Below, in pieces: positions 35,122-44,612 of a stretch of 64,000 nt of DNA. The DNA lies in assembly GCF_003339865.1 (NCBI RefSeq), contig NZ_QPKV01000002.1, positions 682,001-746,000 on the forward strand, given 5' to 3'. Numbering within the stretch: position 1 is the first letter of the stretch; every line of letters starts with the position of its first letter. A model generated the notes under the pieces. It was not told the DNA's origin. It ran no database searches and worked only from the letters and a program-made list of their open reading frames with translations. The stretch comes from Pedobacter chinensis. Its GTDB lineage: Bacteria; Bacteroidota; Bacteroidia; Sphingobacteriales; Sphingobacteriaceae. Both the position numbers and the translations under genes were made by a program.

Positions 35122-37185
35122 CTATTTTTCAACTGAATATTCCCACTTAATAGTATCTGTATAATTCTTGCCATTCTTTTTTAAAGTGGCCTTAATGGAA
35201 TTCTTACCTTTTTTTAGATTAATGTTTTCAAAAACATATTGAATATGCCCGTCTCTCAACTCGGGTTTAGTGCTCAGTTTTTTCCCGTTGATGAAAAGTT
35301 CAGGCGCTCCCTGATTGGAATAAACCGTAACCGGAGTTATGCTGTTTTTGCGTTTTATCGTTCTGCGCTCGGTAATGTATAACACGGGCTCCTTACTCCA
35401 GTTAGCTTTGTACCAGTAAAAAGCATCTTTCTTCAATTTACGATCAAAAGTAACGAGGCCTTTCATATTTCTTGCTGCCATACTCCCCCTGTTCCACATT
35501 GGCGTGGCAAAATCAAACATATTCCATACATAAGAGGCTAAGATAATCGGATGTTTAGCAATTACCGGCCACTGTTTTTCATGGGTTTTAGTTTCGTAGT
35601 TTTCGGGATATTGCGGAGAAGTATAATTCCAGCTTTCAGGCAATGTTGATTGCTCTTGCTGTTGTAAAACATTTCCATCAGCACCGTATTCAGAAAGAAT
35701 CAACAGGTTTTCAGGATAGTTTTTCTCCATTCCCGATGCCCATCTTTCAATATCATCTATCTTTCCATCGTACCAGCCAAAATAATGGTTAATCCCCTGA
35801 ATATCTGCATTCAGATTCGTTGGCCGGTTCATTTCTTCATAGCCACTAACAGAAACGGTATAGCGGTATGGATCGAGTCTTTTTGCTAAATCATTCAATT
35901 CCCTGGTTAATACAGCCGGAAAATCAGCTGGCGTTTTGCCATAAACTTCATTGTGTAATCCCCACACATAAATAGATGGATGATTATAATTCTGTAAAAT
36001 CAATTCCTGAAGCTGTTGTTTAGCATTGTCGCCTTCTTCACTGGTATAAGTATTCACAAATGGAATTTCTGCCCAGATTACAAAGCCCATGGTATCGCAT
36101 TGCGAGTACAAATACTCTGCCTGCTGATAGTGTGCAAAACGAATAGTGGTAGCGCCCATTTCTTTTATCAGATCCAAATCCTCTTTATGATGCGCATTAC
36201 TGAGTGCATTGCCGTATTGCCACCTATCCTGATGACGGCAAACACCATTCATGGTATAAGATTTCCCGTTAAGAAACATTCCTTTGCCTGCCACCAATTC
36301 AAATTTCCTTAAGCCAAGCGGCTGGCTAACCTCATCCATCACTATATTATCTTTCATCACACGACTTACTATCTTATACAGATAAGGGTTGTTAAATCCA
36401 TCCCAAAGGATAGGATGAGGCACCGTTAAATCTTGAGTAAATTGCTGGCGACCCTGAGTAAGCAAGCGGTGTTGGCTGGATTTTTCCAGCACAACCTTCC
36501 CGGTTTTATCATATATGGTATTTTTAATTGTAATATCTTCTGCCCTTGTAGAAATATTTTCAAGTTTTAAAGCGATATTAATATCGGCTGCTTCCTTCGT
36601 TACATTTTTTTGTGATATATATACCCCGGGTGAGGCGTAATCTGTTGTAGAAATATTAATCTTATTGGTAACAATTAACTCTACAGGGCGATAAATTCCT
36701 CCATAAATACCGAAAAGAAAATGATTTACAGGAAGTACATCTTTTCTGGCCTTATTATTAACTTTTACCAGAATTGTGTTTGACTTGCCCAATTGAACAG
36801 CATAGGTTATATCGAAACAGAATGCACTATAAGATCCTTTGTGAGTACCAACCAGCTTATCATTTACATAAACCTGGGCAACTGAGCCTACACCTTCAAA
36901 GCGCAAAAACAAACGTTTATTTTGACATTCCTCACCAAAAACAATTTCCTTTTTATACTGGCCTTCTCCTTCGTAAAAATTTTTGCTTAACTGCATATCA
37001 ACCGCGTTCCAGGTATGTGGCAACACAACCTTTTCCCAATCATTGGTTTTAGTAATGGTATCGATGGTTTTCTTAAAAGCCCAGTTGGTATTAAAGTTCA
37101 TGACTTTTCTTGCCTCTTGTGCTTTTGTTATCCCCAAGCTGAACAAAACCATTAAAACACTCATCAAGCTAATCTTATTCTTCAT
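35122..37185 (-). CDS. Secreted glycoside hydrolase family 2 (beta-galactosidase type)
   Basis: A 687-residue enzyme with a signal peptide (to about residue 22, ITKAQ). It has the GH2 order: jelly-roll sugar-binding domain (VVLPHTWNAVD, GVGSVAQVYVNDKLVGTHKGSYSAF), Ig-like domain, (beta/alpha)8 barrel with the acid/base E413 (WGLHNEVYG) and nucleophile E499 (ILSEYGADG), and a C-terminal Ig-like domain (VYSNQGAPELFINGKKL). GH2 enzymes include beta-galactosidases, beta-mannosidases and beta-glucuronidases; the fucosidase next to it suggests removal of galactose from fucosylated glycans. It lies 115 bases downstream of the GH29 gene on the same strand and is probably co-transcribed. Confidence 0.87.
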   Translation of the reverse strand: MKNKISLMSVLMVLFSLGITKAQEARKVMNFNTNWAFKKTIDTITKTNDWEKVVLPHTWNAVDMQLSKNFYEGEGQYKKEIVFGEECQNKRLFLRFEGVGSVAQVYVNDKLVGTHKGSYSAFCFDITYAVQLGKSNTILVKVNNKARKDVLPVNHFLFGIYGGIYRPVELIVTNKINISTTDYASPGVYISQKNVTKEAADINIALKLENISTRAEDITIKNTIYDKTGKVVLEKSSQHRLLTQGRQQFTQDLTVPHPILWDGFNNPYLYKIVSRVMKDNIVMDEVSQPLGLRKFELVAGKGMFLNGKSYTMNGVCRHQDRWQYGNALSNAHHKEDLDLIKEMGATTIRFAHYQQAEYLYSQCDTMGFVIWAEIPFVNTYTSEEGDNAKQQLQELILQNYNHPSIYVWGLHNEVYGKTPADFPAVLTRELNDLAKRLDPYRYTVSVSGYEEMNRPTNLNADIQGINHYFGWYDGKIDDIERWASGMEKNYPENLLILSEYGADGNVLQQQEQSTLPESWNYTSPQYPENYETKTHEKQWPVIAKHPIILASYVWNMFDFATPMWNRGSMAARNMKGLVTFDRKLKKDAFYWYKANWSKEPVLYITERRTIKRKNSITPVTVYSNQGAPELFINGKKLSTKPELRDGHIQYVFENINLKKGKNSIKATLKKNGKNYTDTIKWEYSVEK

Positions 37186-37300
37186 TATTTAATCTTTGTT
37201 ATTCCTTTATATTTTATTTTTTGAAATCAGCCTATTCCCGAATGGTTATTATCGCAAACACTTTAATGCCTGAAATCATTTCTGATCACTTAACTATAAG

Positions 37301-38797
37301 CTATGTTTTTGCTTCTCCAAAAGATTTGCCTTCGCCTTTCGACTGGTTTAATTCAATCGTAATCACAAAAGGTTGATTTAAGTTTTGTCCTTCTGGTAAA
37401 GTGATATCATAGTATAGGTTAGCATCTCCGCTCATTCCCATATCGGTTACCACAAGAGGTAAAGATTGCTGATTACCTAAAATTGCTTTTATAGGTTTCT
37501 GTGCATAAGAACGTGGTATAGGGAGTCGTAAGATATGGTTAACAGGGCTATTAAAAACTGTTAAATAAAGTTTATTGTCTTTTTTGGTATAATAGCCATA
37601 TTCAGGTTTTGGAAGTCCGGAGTATCTTGCGCCATATATGGCCTCACTATTTTGCTTTACCCATTCCCCCAGTTTTTCGGCCGTTTGTCCTTCTTCGGTT
37701 CTGATATTCCCCTTTCCATCGGGTCCGAAATTAACCACCAGATTACCATTCATAGAGACAGCATGAAGTAACATATTGGTCAAATCATTTGCGGTTTTAA
37801 TGTATGATGATTTCCAGTCGGAGTTGTATCCCCATTGGTTTGGTGGAATGGTCATCACGCAATCCCAATCCCGCCCCTTAACCACGTCAATACTTGCCGG
37901 TAATTTGCGTTCCCAGCCTTGCTCATAATCACCCATCATTTTTCCGTTGCTATCAAAATGGCGTTTACCGTATTCATCGGCCCTGAAACGGCTTCCAATA
38001 ATAAGCCCTGGACGAAGTTTTCTGAGTTCTTTTTCTAAATCGTCGGCAAATTTGCTTTGTTTTACCCAGGCGGCATCCCAGGTGCCATCAAACCAAAGGC
38101 CTTTAGCAGTAGGGTATTTGGTTAGCAGTTCGATCAGTTGATTGCGGGTAAATTTTTTGAAATCTTCATAAGCCACACTATCGGCAGGCGTTTTAGGAAC
38201 GCCAGAACGGTATCCTTTATGGTTCCAATCTATGATAGAAAAATAGAGGTAAACATCAACACCTTCTGCATTATAGGCATCTACCACCTGTTTCACAATA
38301 TCTTTTTTGTAGGGCGTGTTTTTGATGGTGTAATCGGTGTACTTGCTTGGCCACATGCAAAATCCATCATGATGTTTGGTAGTAAAAATCACATATTTTG
38401 CGCCCATATTTTTAGCCTGTTTTGCCCATTTTGCAGCATTGAAATCTGTAGGATTAAATTGTTTATACAGGTTATCATAGGTGTTTTTCCAATCATTCGG
38501 AGCAGTATTTCCAGACCACGACCGAATCCATTCTGCAGCACCATTATAGCTCTTGTCCTCCCAATGTCCGCCAGGTATTGCATACACTCCCCAGTGAATA
38601 AATTGCCCAAGAGCATAACTTCTCCAGCGTTGCATAACTGAATCTGTACGATTTCCCGTTCTATGTGATCCGTATTTTAACGGAATCGTATCGATTGCGG
38701 GTGTTTGTTGCGCGATTGCTGAACTTCCACCGAGGCCGATTGCAAGCAAGCTAAGCAGACTTAATTTTTTAAATAGGTTTAAGGATCTTTGTTTCAT
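37301..38797 (-). CDS. Secreted alpha-L-fucosidase (GH29)
   Basis: A 498-residue enzyme with a signal peptide (cleavage near IAQQ). GH29 motifs: RSYALGQFIHWGVYAIPGGHW, YVIFTTKHHDGFCMWPSKYTDY, and GLWFDGTWD, where D237 is the catalytic nucleophile. A C-terminal beta-sandwich follows (about 400-498). It removes terminal alpha-linked L-fucose, probably in the periplasm, providing substrate for FucP. A LacI-type palindrome (38938-38947) lies 140 bases upstream, so it may be controlled together with the SusCD operon. An orphan fragment resembling the C-terminal domain of a second GH29 enzyme is encoded just upstream. Confidence 0.93.
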   Translation of the reverse strand: MKQRSLNLFKKLSLLSLLAIGLGGSSAIAQQTPAIDTIPLKYGSHRTGNRTDSVMQRWRSYALGQFIHWGVYAIPGGHWEDKSYNGAAEWIRSWSGNTAPNDWKNTYDNLYKQFNPTDFNAAKWAKQAKNMGAKYVIFTTKHHDGFCMWPSKYTDYTIKNTPYKKDIVKQVVDAYNAEGVDVYLYFSIIDWNHKGYRSGVPKTPADSVAYEDFKKFTRNQLIELLTKYPTAKGLWFDGTWDAAWVKQSKFADDLEKELRKLRPGLIIGSRFRADEYGKRHFDSNGKMMGDYEQGWERKLPASIDVVKGRDWDCVMTIPPNQWGYNSDWKSSYIKTANDLTNMLLHAVSMNGNLVVNFGPDGKGNIRTEEGQTAEKLGEWVKQNSEAIYGARYSGLPKPEYGYYTKKDNKLYLTVFNSPVNHILRLPIPRSYAQKPIKAILGNQQSLPLVVTDMGMSGDANLYYDITLPEGQNLNQPFVITIELNQSKGEGKSFGEAKT

Positions 38798-38937
38798 TTT
38801 TATAATATTTCACTTGTGTTATTTTGATGCATTTTTTAGATTATTATCACGCATTAAGTTTCAACTTCAAACCATTTCTGCTCAATTTACAGAGAAGAAC
38901 AATCAGTTTTTTCCATAGATTTTGATACAATTGAAAT

Positions 38938-38947
38938 CAAACGTTTG
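38938..38947. promoter_or_regulatory. LacI-type operator upstream of the fucosidase gene
   Basis: CAAACGTTTG, with T before and T after (TCAAACGTTTGT), is a palindrome with the central CG typical of LacI/GalR-family operators. The same core occurs twice at 50028-50058 before the SusCD operon. It is 141 bases upstream of the GH29 start codon. Nothing else in 38798-39112 can be called. Confidence 0.6.
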
Positions 38948-39112
38948 TCTTTTAATTAAAAGATTAAAAAAAATGTTTTTTGGTTAAAACTTTGCCAGCC
39001 ACATTACAAATGAACTGTCAAAGTTAATATCAGTAAAAGTGCAATCTAAATTTGTTTCTTCTGTTTTTCATAGTTGATTTTTGTTTTTAGTTCATTTGCT
39101 GAGGGTAAACCT

Positions 39113-39427
39113 TTAAAATTTAATTTTTATAATTGCTTGTTGGTCATTTAATTCTTCATCGATAGATGTGGGAACAATTATTTTCAGGCCTTTAAAATTC
39201 TGTTTCCACGATAGTTTGCTATCATTCTCAAGCAAAGTCACTTCTCTTACCGTGATCATTTTTTTAGAAAGCGATTTAATGATCAGTTCTCCCCTATCTT
39301 CCTTACTTAAGTGAATGTGTAATTCATCATTTTTCCCGGAGTAAAATATAATAGGCTCCAGTGTTCGGATATCAATTGATTTTCTGAGCTGGGTTAATGC
39401 AGATATGGCTTTACGTGTGGAAGGCAT
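39113..39427 (-). pseudogene. Orphan C-terminal domain of an alpha-L-fucosidase (gene remnant)
   Basis: A 104-residue frame without a signal peptide or catalytic barrel. Its pattern IRTLEPIIFYSGKNDELHIH, GELIIKSLSKKM, VREVTLLENDSKLSWKQNFK followed by GLKIIVP resembles the C-terminal beta-sandwich of GH29 fucosidases (typically RFTxKGDxLYxI...GELxIKSL...ELLGSDxKLxWKQxxxGLxVxLP). This match is from memory of the family. Between it and the upstream SusD gene are only palindromic sequences, so the catalytic part has been deleted. It could be expressed as a small protein because an ATG is present. Confidence 0.55.
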
Positions 39428-39486
39428 TTTAAAAAATTTAATTTATTTTGTAATGAGTTTGGCGCTGGCTTTTAACACCAGTATTT

Positions 39487-39619
39487 CCAACCCAATTGCT
39501 GCCTGCTTTACATAAACAGGCAGCCAGGTTGGCGCTAACTCAACTAAAAAAATAAGGATGTTTCAGTCAATATTTTTGTTTCTAAAAAGGCAAAACAACA
39601 CTGGTATTAAGTTAGCGCC
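39487..39619. repeat. Cluster of inverted repeats after the SusCD operon
   Basis: CCAACC/GGTTGG (39487-39492, 39527-39532) enclose CTGCCTG/CAGGCAG (39499-39505, 39517-39523); GGCGCTAACT (39531-39540) pairs with AGTTAGCGCC (39610-39619). The region lies directly downstream of susD on the minus strand and may end the transcript or stabilise its 3' end; no strong T tract is seen. Confidence 0.5.
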
Positions 39620-39680
39620 TATCCAGGACACTAACTTAAACCAGATTTTTATAACTAATCATTAACTAATTTTAACTTAA

Positions 39681-41462
39681 TTACCAGCCTGGATTTTGAA
39701 TCAACAAACCTTTTGATTTTGAAATTTCGGCAGTTGGCAGCGGAACGAAATACATTTGCGGCGCAATAAAAATGGTTGTCAGTGTAACGAAGGTTTCCAT
39801 ATTGGTGGTGCCATTCTGTTCTTTGTAAACCCTCATCCCAAGTATTCCTTCCGATTCGGTTTGTTCTGCCGTTTTCCATCTTCTTGTATCGTAATAAAAG
39901 TGACCTTCCTGAAAAAGTTCTACCTTATATTCGTTTCTGATTATATCCCTTAAGCTCTCTTTGCTTATTCCTGCGGGAATTCCATACCTGTTGTCTGCCC
40001 CGGGTAAAATACCTGCCCTGTCCCTGATTTTATTTACCCAGGTTACAGCTTGCTCAACCTGCCCTGTTTCATTTAACGCTTCCGCATAACCCAGATAAAT
40101 TTCTGCTAACCTGATTATTGGATAAGCCCGGTCAACATTTAAACTATTATAAGGCAATCTGTCATTACACATTTTACGGTTATAGTAACCTGTTACTGTT
40201 TTATACTGTGCAATGCCATCTTCAATGGGCAAATTGGTTGATCTTTGAGTTTGAATGGTAACGGGTTTCATTACATTTGAGACCCTGTCGGATACCTGTG
40301 CCTGATCATAAATAATAGAATAATAAAATCGTGGATCGCGGTTCACATAGGGATTTGACGCTACATATCCAGAATTCTGGTCAGTAATGGCCTTACCATT
40401 TCTCATCCCAAAACTTCTAACCATATTCTCCGATGGATTGCTGTAGGTGGTTCCGCTACCTCTTCCTGTCAAGCTCCATGGAAACCAATAATTTTCAATT
40501 GTTTTTCCCCGGGCAATGTTATAAGCGAATATATATTCAGTGTTTTTTCTGTTTTCAACAAACATTTTCCAAAAGCCATTACCCGGGTATGCAGGTAAAG
40601 TATGATCAATTACGAGGGCATATTCTGGCAAATCAATTACAGCTTTGCAGGCATCGGCGGCTTTTTGCCACAAATTTTGATCGTATGTAACCGAATAAGC
40701 CACCAATGAAGCAACAGAAGGATTAGTTGATACCGGACTGCCGTTAAACAGCGGACTAGCTGCCGTAATGAATAACCTGGCTTTTAACGCTTTACAAGCT
40801 CCTGATGTAGCTCTTCCGTAGTCTACTGCATCAAGCGTTAAAGATGAAGGCAGATCTGCTGCTGCCTGATCGTATTCTGATGCGATATAATCTACACATT
40901 CTTTATATGTATTTCGCTTGTACTCATAAGTAGGGAATTCATCGCTTGCATCATCGCCCATTAATTGTATCCCACCATATAATCTTACCAATGCCTGATA
41001 GTAAAATGCTCTCAAAAATCTGGCTTCGGCATTTAAAGTTTTCTTTTTAGCTGCAGAAAGCGGTGCCTTAGGCAGGTTACTCATGAATTTATTGGCAAGC
41101 CTTATTTTTTGATAATATGCTGCATAAGTCGCAAAAAATGGACCGCTTGAAGGACTCGAGGCTCCTTGTAAAAAAGTGGTTAACCCACCATAACCTGACC
41201 GGCAATTGGTTGTAAATTCTTCTAAACTGGCATTATTATCACTGGCACCGGCGTTGCTTACCAGGTCATTTCGCTGAGGATGAACATCCATCCCAGTTGC
41301 GGCATAAATGGGGTTTAAAAAATTGATCGTCAATGCACTATCTGCAAAAACTTTATCCTCTGATAATGGCTCGGTTTTAGGATCCAATAATCCATTCTTT
41401 TTACAGGAAACCATAGCAGCCATGGCTATCAAAGTTCCGATTATAAAATATCTATTTTTCAT
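39681..41462 (-). CDS. SusD-like outer-membrane glycan-binding lipoprotein (pair 1)
   Basis: A 593-residue RagB/SusD-family surface lipoprotein. The start at 41462 gives a signal peptide with lipobox MAAMVSC (Cys20) and the following KKNGLLDPK; an ATG 23 codons upstream lies inside the susC end and is rejected. Typical helical TPR-like segments with RFLRAFYYQALVRLYGGIQL, RLAEIYLGYAEALNETGQ and the C-terminal QNPGW ending are present. With the SusC protein encoded ten bases upstream it would form a TonB-dependent importer for oligosaccharides. The fucosidase and GH2 genes downstream suggest a fucosylated substrate. Confidence 0.95.
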   Translation of the reverse strand: MKNRYFIIGTLIAMAAMVSCKKNGLLDPKTEPLSEDKVFADSALTINFLNPIYAATGMDVHPQRNDLVSNAGASDNNASLEEFTTNCRSGYGGLTTFLQGASSPSSGPFFATYAAYYQKIRLANKFMSNLPKAPLSAAKKKTLNAEARFLRAFYYQALVRLYGGIQLMGDDASDEFPTYEYKRNTYKECVDYIASEYDQAAADLPSSLTLDAVDYGRATSGACKALKARLFITAASPLFNGSPVSTNPSVASLVAYSVTYDQNLWQKAADACKAVIDLPEYALVIDHTLPAYPGNGFWKMFVENRKNTEYIFAYNIARGKTIENYWFPWSLTGRGSGTTYSNPSENMVRSFGMRNGKAITDQNSGYVASNPYVNRDPRFYYSIIYDQAQVSDRVSNVMKPVTIQTQRSTNLPIEDGIAQYKTVTGYYNRKMCNDRLPYNSLNVDRAYPIIRLAEIYLGYAEALNETGQVEQAVTWVNKIRDRAGILPGADNRYGIPAGISKESLRDIIRNEYKVELFQEGHFYYDTRRWKTAEQTESEGILGMRVYKEQNGTTNMETFVTLTTIFIAPQMYFVPLPTAEISKSKGLLIQNPGW

Positions 41463-41472
41463 TCCAAAAAAT

Positions 41473-44400
41473 TTATAAGCCAAATTGAATTCCAAAATTA
41501 AATACACGTTGCTGTGGATATTCTCCAACACTGGTAGATGCTACAGATTCAGGATCTATTGCTGCAGGGAGGTTAGTGTAAAGCAAGCCCATATTGTAGC
41601 CATTCGCATAAACCCTTAAGCTGTTCAATCTTATCTTTTTATAGATTGCAGATGGAAACCTGTAACCTATCTCAACGTTTTTCCAACGGATATAATCGCC
41701 CTTTTTATACCAGAATGTTGATTCGACGGTGTTTTGTGAATTCCCTGAAAGATCAGGAAACATGGCATCGCCGGCGGTTATTGGGGTCCATCTCGCCGAA
41801 TTCAGGGGTACGGAAACCCGCTCTGGCCTCGCATAACTAATAGAACCCCTGTTCATACTGAGAAAGTTTCCAAAAGCTCCCTGAAACAGTGTAGACACAT
41901 CGATTCCTTTATAAGAGAAGCCGAAGCTAAAGCCTGCAGTATAAAAAGGATAATTCGTACCGATGTATCCACGGTCATTTGCATCTATAATGCCATCACC
42001 ATTTAAATCTTTTAATTTAACAGAGCCTAAAAACAGGTTTCTCAGTGGTACCGCTGTTGCCATTTTAGGCGCATTGTACAACTCATCAAGCGTTTGGTAA
42101 AAGCCATCAAAAGTGTAAGCAAATATTGGGTTGGCTGTTTGGCCTGTTTGTGCTAACCATGGATAAGGATAGTCTGGCTCATTTCTGTAAGTAACCTTGT
42201 TTTTGGCGAAGCTTAGGTTGGTATTTGCAAAAACAGTTAAGTTAGAGCTTACCCGGTCATTATAGGTAAGGTTCACCTCAAAGCCTTTGTTCTCTTGCAT
42301 ACCTAAGTTATATGGTGGTAAGCTTGCTCCAAAAGTACTTGGAATAGATCCGGGTGTAGTAAAGATATTCTTTGTTTTTTTCTTAAAGAAATCAAGTTCC
42401 ATTGAAAATCTTCCCTTAAACATCTTCAATTCCATACCAATGTTTGCATCACGGGTTACCATCCAGGTAATGTTGTTATTACCCAAAGTTGGTTCTGTTA
42501 TACCGGTGTAGCTAACCGGATTTTCGCCAAATACGTAAGAAGCTCCCGAAGGATTTGTATAGCTTTTTACATAAATATAAGTGCTCGTTCCAATATTGTC
42601 ATTTCCGGTCAAGCCATAAGATCCTCTGATTTTGAAAAGATCGATGAATTTGATATTGTTCTTAAAAAATGGTTCTTCGCTAATGTTCCACCCTGCCCCA
42701 ACAGCGGGAAATAGTTGATATTTTTTATCTGAAACGAATCGGTCTGATCCATTATATCCACCACTAAAATCAATTAAATATTTCTGTTTATAATCGTAGG
42801 TAACTTTTCCGGTCAAGCCACGAATATTGAAAGGTTCGGTTACAATAGCGCCTGAGCTTGGATCTTTGTTGTATCTGGCCTCTGTAGCAAGAATTAATGC
42901 CGTTACGTTGTGGTTACCGAAACTTCTTGCATAATTAAGGTTGAAACGCAGGCTTAGGTTTTTAGACATGGGCGAATTGGAAGAGCTTCTCGTCATTGGC
43001 CCCATGCGGTACAAGCCTGTAACTACCGGATCATAAGCTTTGGTTACCGGATTGTAAGTGTAAGCCAAAATCTCTGATGAGTTTCTCGTTAAATTGATTC
43101 CAAAATTATAATCTGTTGCATAAGATACCAAACCGTTTACAGCCAATCCTTTGGTGATAAAATCCAGTTGCTGATTAATTTCCGTAACCATATTCAGGTT
43201 ATTGGTGTAACTACGGTTATAACCTGCGTACATTAAATTGGCTATAGGATTCGGCTTTATCGCTGATGGGTTGGTAGAGCTGGCAATTAAGCCATTAGCC
43301 CAGTAAACCGGATACGAGAAGGAGTTCAGCTCTCCGTTCCAAAGATATTGAAAAGTGGTACCCCCACCATTCCATGGTTTATCATTTGGTTCATTGGTTA
43401 CACCAAATCTACCTGATAAATCAATTCTGATTTTTAAGGTTTTGGTTGGCTTTAAATCTACATTGGACCTGAAAGTATAACGGTTATAGGTATAGTTGGA
43501 TTCATACCCCTGATCCTTAGAAAACTCTTTAAATAAACCTCCCTGCGACAGGTAGCCTAAACTGATAAAATACTTGGCATTATTGGTTCCTCCGTTTACA
43601 TCAAAGTTCAATCTGTTCTGGACACTAACCTTGCGCATTACCTCATCCCACCATTGTACATTAGGGTAATTGTACGGATCATCATTCAGTTGATAGTGTG
43701 ATAAAGCGTTGTTTGCATAAAACCTTGCGTACTCGCCGGTTTCGGGGGTTACCGTTGTTCCAACATATTGTCCAATTAAGCGTTCTCTTAATAAACTTAA
43801 TGTGGTATAACCATTATTTACCTCCGGCCTTTGGGTAGGAAGCTGTAAACCAGTTTCACTTTTAAAGTTAAGTTCTGGTTTACCCGGATTACCCCTTCTT
43901 GTTCTGATGATCAACACGCCGTTTGAACCGCGTACACCATAAACTGCAGTTGTTGATGCATCCTTTAAAATGGTAACACTTTCCACTTCGTTTGGATCCA
44001 GTTGATTTACCTGATCTAAAGTGTATTCCACATCATCAACGATTATCAAAGGGCTACTACCACCTGCATAAGAGTTAATACCTCTGATTTGAAAAGCTGC
44101 ACCATCTCTGCCAGGTTGCCCGCTACGCTGTTGCGAAAAGAAACCAGGTAAACGGCCTGCCAGAGAGTTTTGTAAACTTGCAGAAGGACTTTGTCTGATC
44201 TGAGCACCGGAAATTGTACTGGTAGCACCTGTATTGGTTACCTTTTTTCCTATCTGACCTACCCCTAAAACAACCACTTCTTCTAAGCCTTTTGCATCTT
44301 CGGTTAAGGTAATTGACATATTGGTTTTATTCCCGAAATTGATTTCTCTGGATAAATAACCTACTGATGTAACAATAACAATGCGGTTACTTCCTTTTAA

Positions 44401-44595
44401 TTTCAAGGTAAATCTTCCCTGTTCATCGGTTTTAACACCATTTGAGTTAAAATCTTTTTCATAAACACTTGCAGCAGGAATGGGACCAATGTTATCCCCA
44501 ACTATCCCCGTAATCACTTGTTCCGATTGGCAGAAAGCTTTATTAAAACTTATCGTAAAAATCAAAAACAATAAACTGTATATAATTTTTTTCAT
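41473..44595 (-). CDS. SusC-like TonB-dependent outer-membrane transporter (pair 1)
   Basis: A 1040-residue SusC/RagA protein. The start at 44595 gives the signal peptide MKKIIYSLLFLIFTISF (cleavage near FCQ). Then come a carboxypeptidase-like beta domain (about 30-105; ITGIVGDNIGPIPAASVYEKD), a TonB-box/linker region (EEVVVLGVGQ), the plug domain (SLAGRLPGFFSQQRSGQPGRDG, SVTILKDASTTAVYGVRGSNGVLIIRT) and a 22-strand barrel ending in FNFGIQFGL. An ATG eight codons upstream is possible but gives no better signal. It precedes susD of the same pair by ten bases and follows susD of pair 2 by 17 bases. Confidence 0.95.
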   Translation of the reverse strand: MKKIIYSLLFLIFTISFNKAFCQSEQVITGIVGDNIGPIPAASVYEKDFNSNGVKTDEQGRFTLKLKGSNRIVIVTSVGYLSREINFGNKTNMSITLTEDAKGLEEVVVLGVGQIGKKVTNTGATSTISGAQIRQSPSASLQNSLAGRLPGFFSQQRSGQPGRDGAAFQIRGINSYAGGSSPLIIVDDVEYTLDQVNQLDPNEVESVTILKDASTTAVYGVRGSNGVLIIRTRRGNPGKPELNFKSETGLQLPTQRPEVNNGYTTLSLLRERLIGQYVGTTVTPETGEYARFYANNALSHYQLNDDPYNYPNVQWWDEVMRKVSVQNRLNFDVNGGTNNAKYFISLGYLSQGGLFKEFSKDQGYESNYTYNRYTFRSNVDLKPTKTLKIRIDLSGRFGVTNEPNDKPWNGGGTTFQYLWNGELNSFSYPVYWANGLIASSTNPSAIKPNPIANLMYAGYNRSYTNNLNMVTEINQQLDFITKGLAVNGLVSYATDYNFGINLTRNSSEILAYTYNPVTKAYDPVVTGLYRMGPMTRSSSNSPMSKNLSLRFNLNYARSFGNHNVTALILATEARYNKDPSSGAIVTEPFNIRGLTGKVTYDYKQKYLIDFSGGYNGSDRFVSDKKYQLFPAVGAGWNISEEPFFKNNIKFIDLFKIRGSYGLTGNDNIGTSTYIYVKSYTNPSGASYVFGENPVSYTGITEPTLGNNNITWMVTRDANIGMELKMFKGRFSMELDFFKKKTKNIFTTPGSIPSTFGASLPPYNLGMQENKGFEVNLTYNDRVSSNLTVFANTNLSFAKNKVTYRNEPDYPYPWLAQTGQTANPIFAYTFDGFYQTLDELYNAPKMATAVPLRNLFLGSVKLKDLNGDGIIDANDRGYIGTNYPFYTAGFSFGFSYKGIDVSTLFQGAFGNFLSMNRGSISYARPERVSVPLNSARWTPITAGDAMFPDLSGNSQNTVESTFWYKKGDYIRWKNVEIGYRFPSAIYKKIRLNSLRVYANGYNMGLLYTNLPAAIDPESVASTSVGEYPQQRVFNFGIQFGL

Positions 44596-44612
44596 TTGAT
44601 TTCTTTTAAATG

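Noticed and set aside
38138..38641. A 167-residue frame antisense to the fucosidase
   Set aside because: Mirror of the GH29 coding sequence; no independent evidence for coding.
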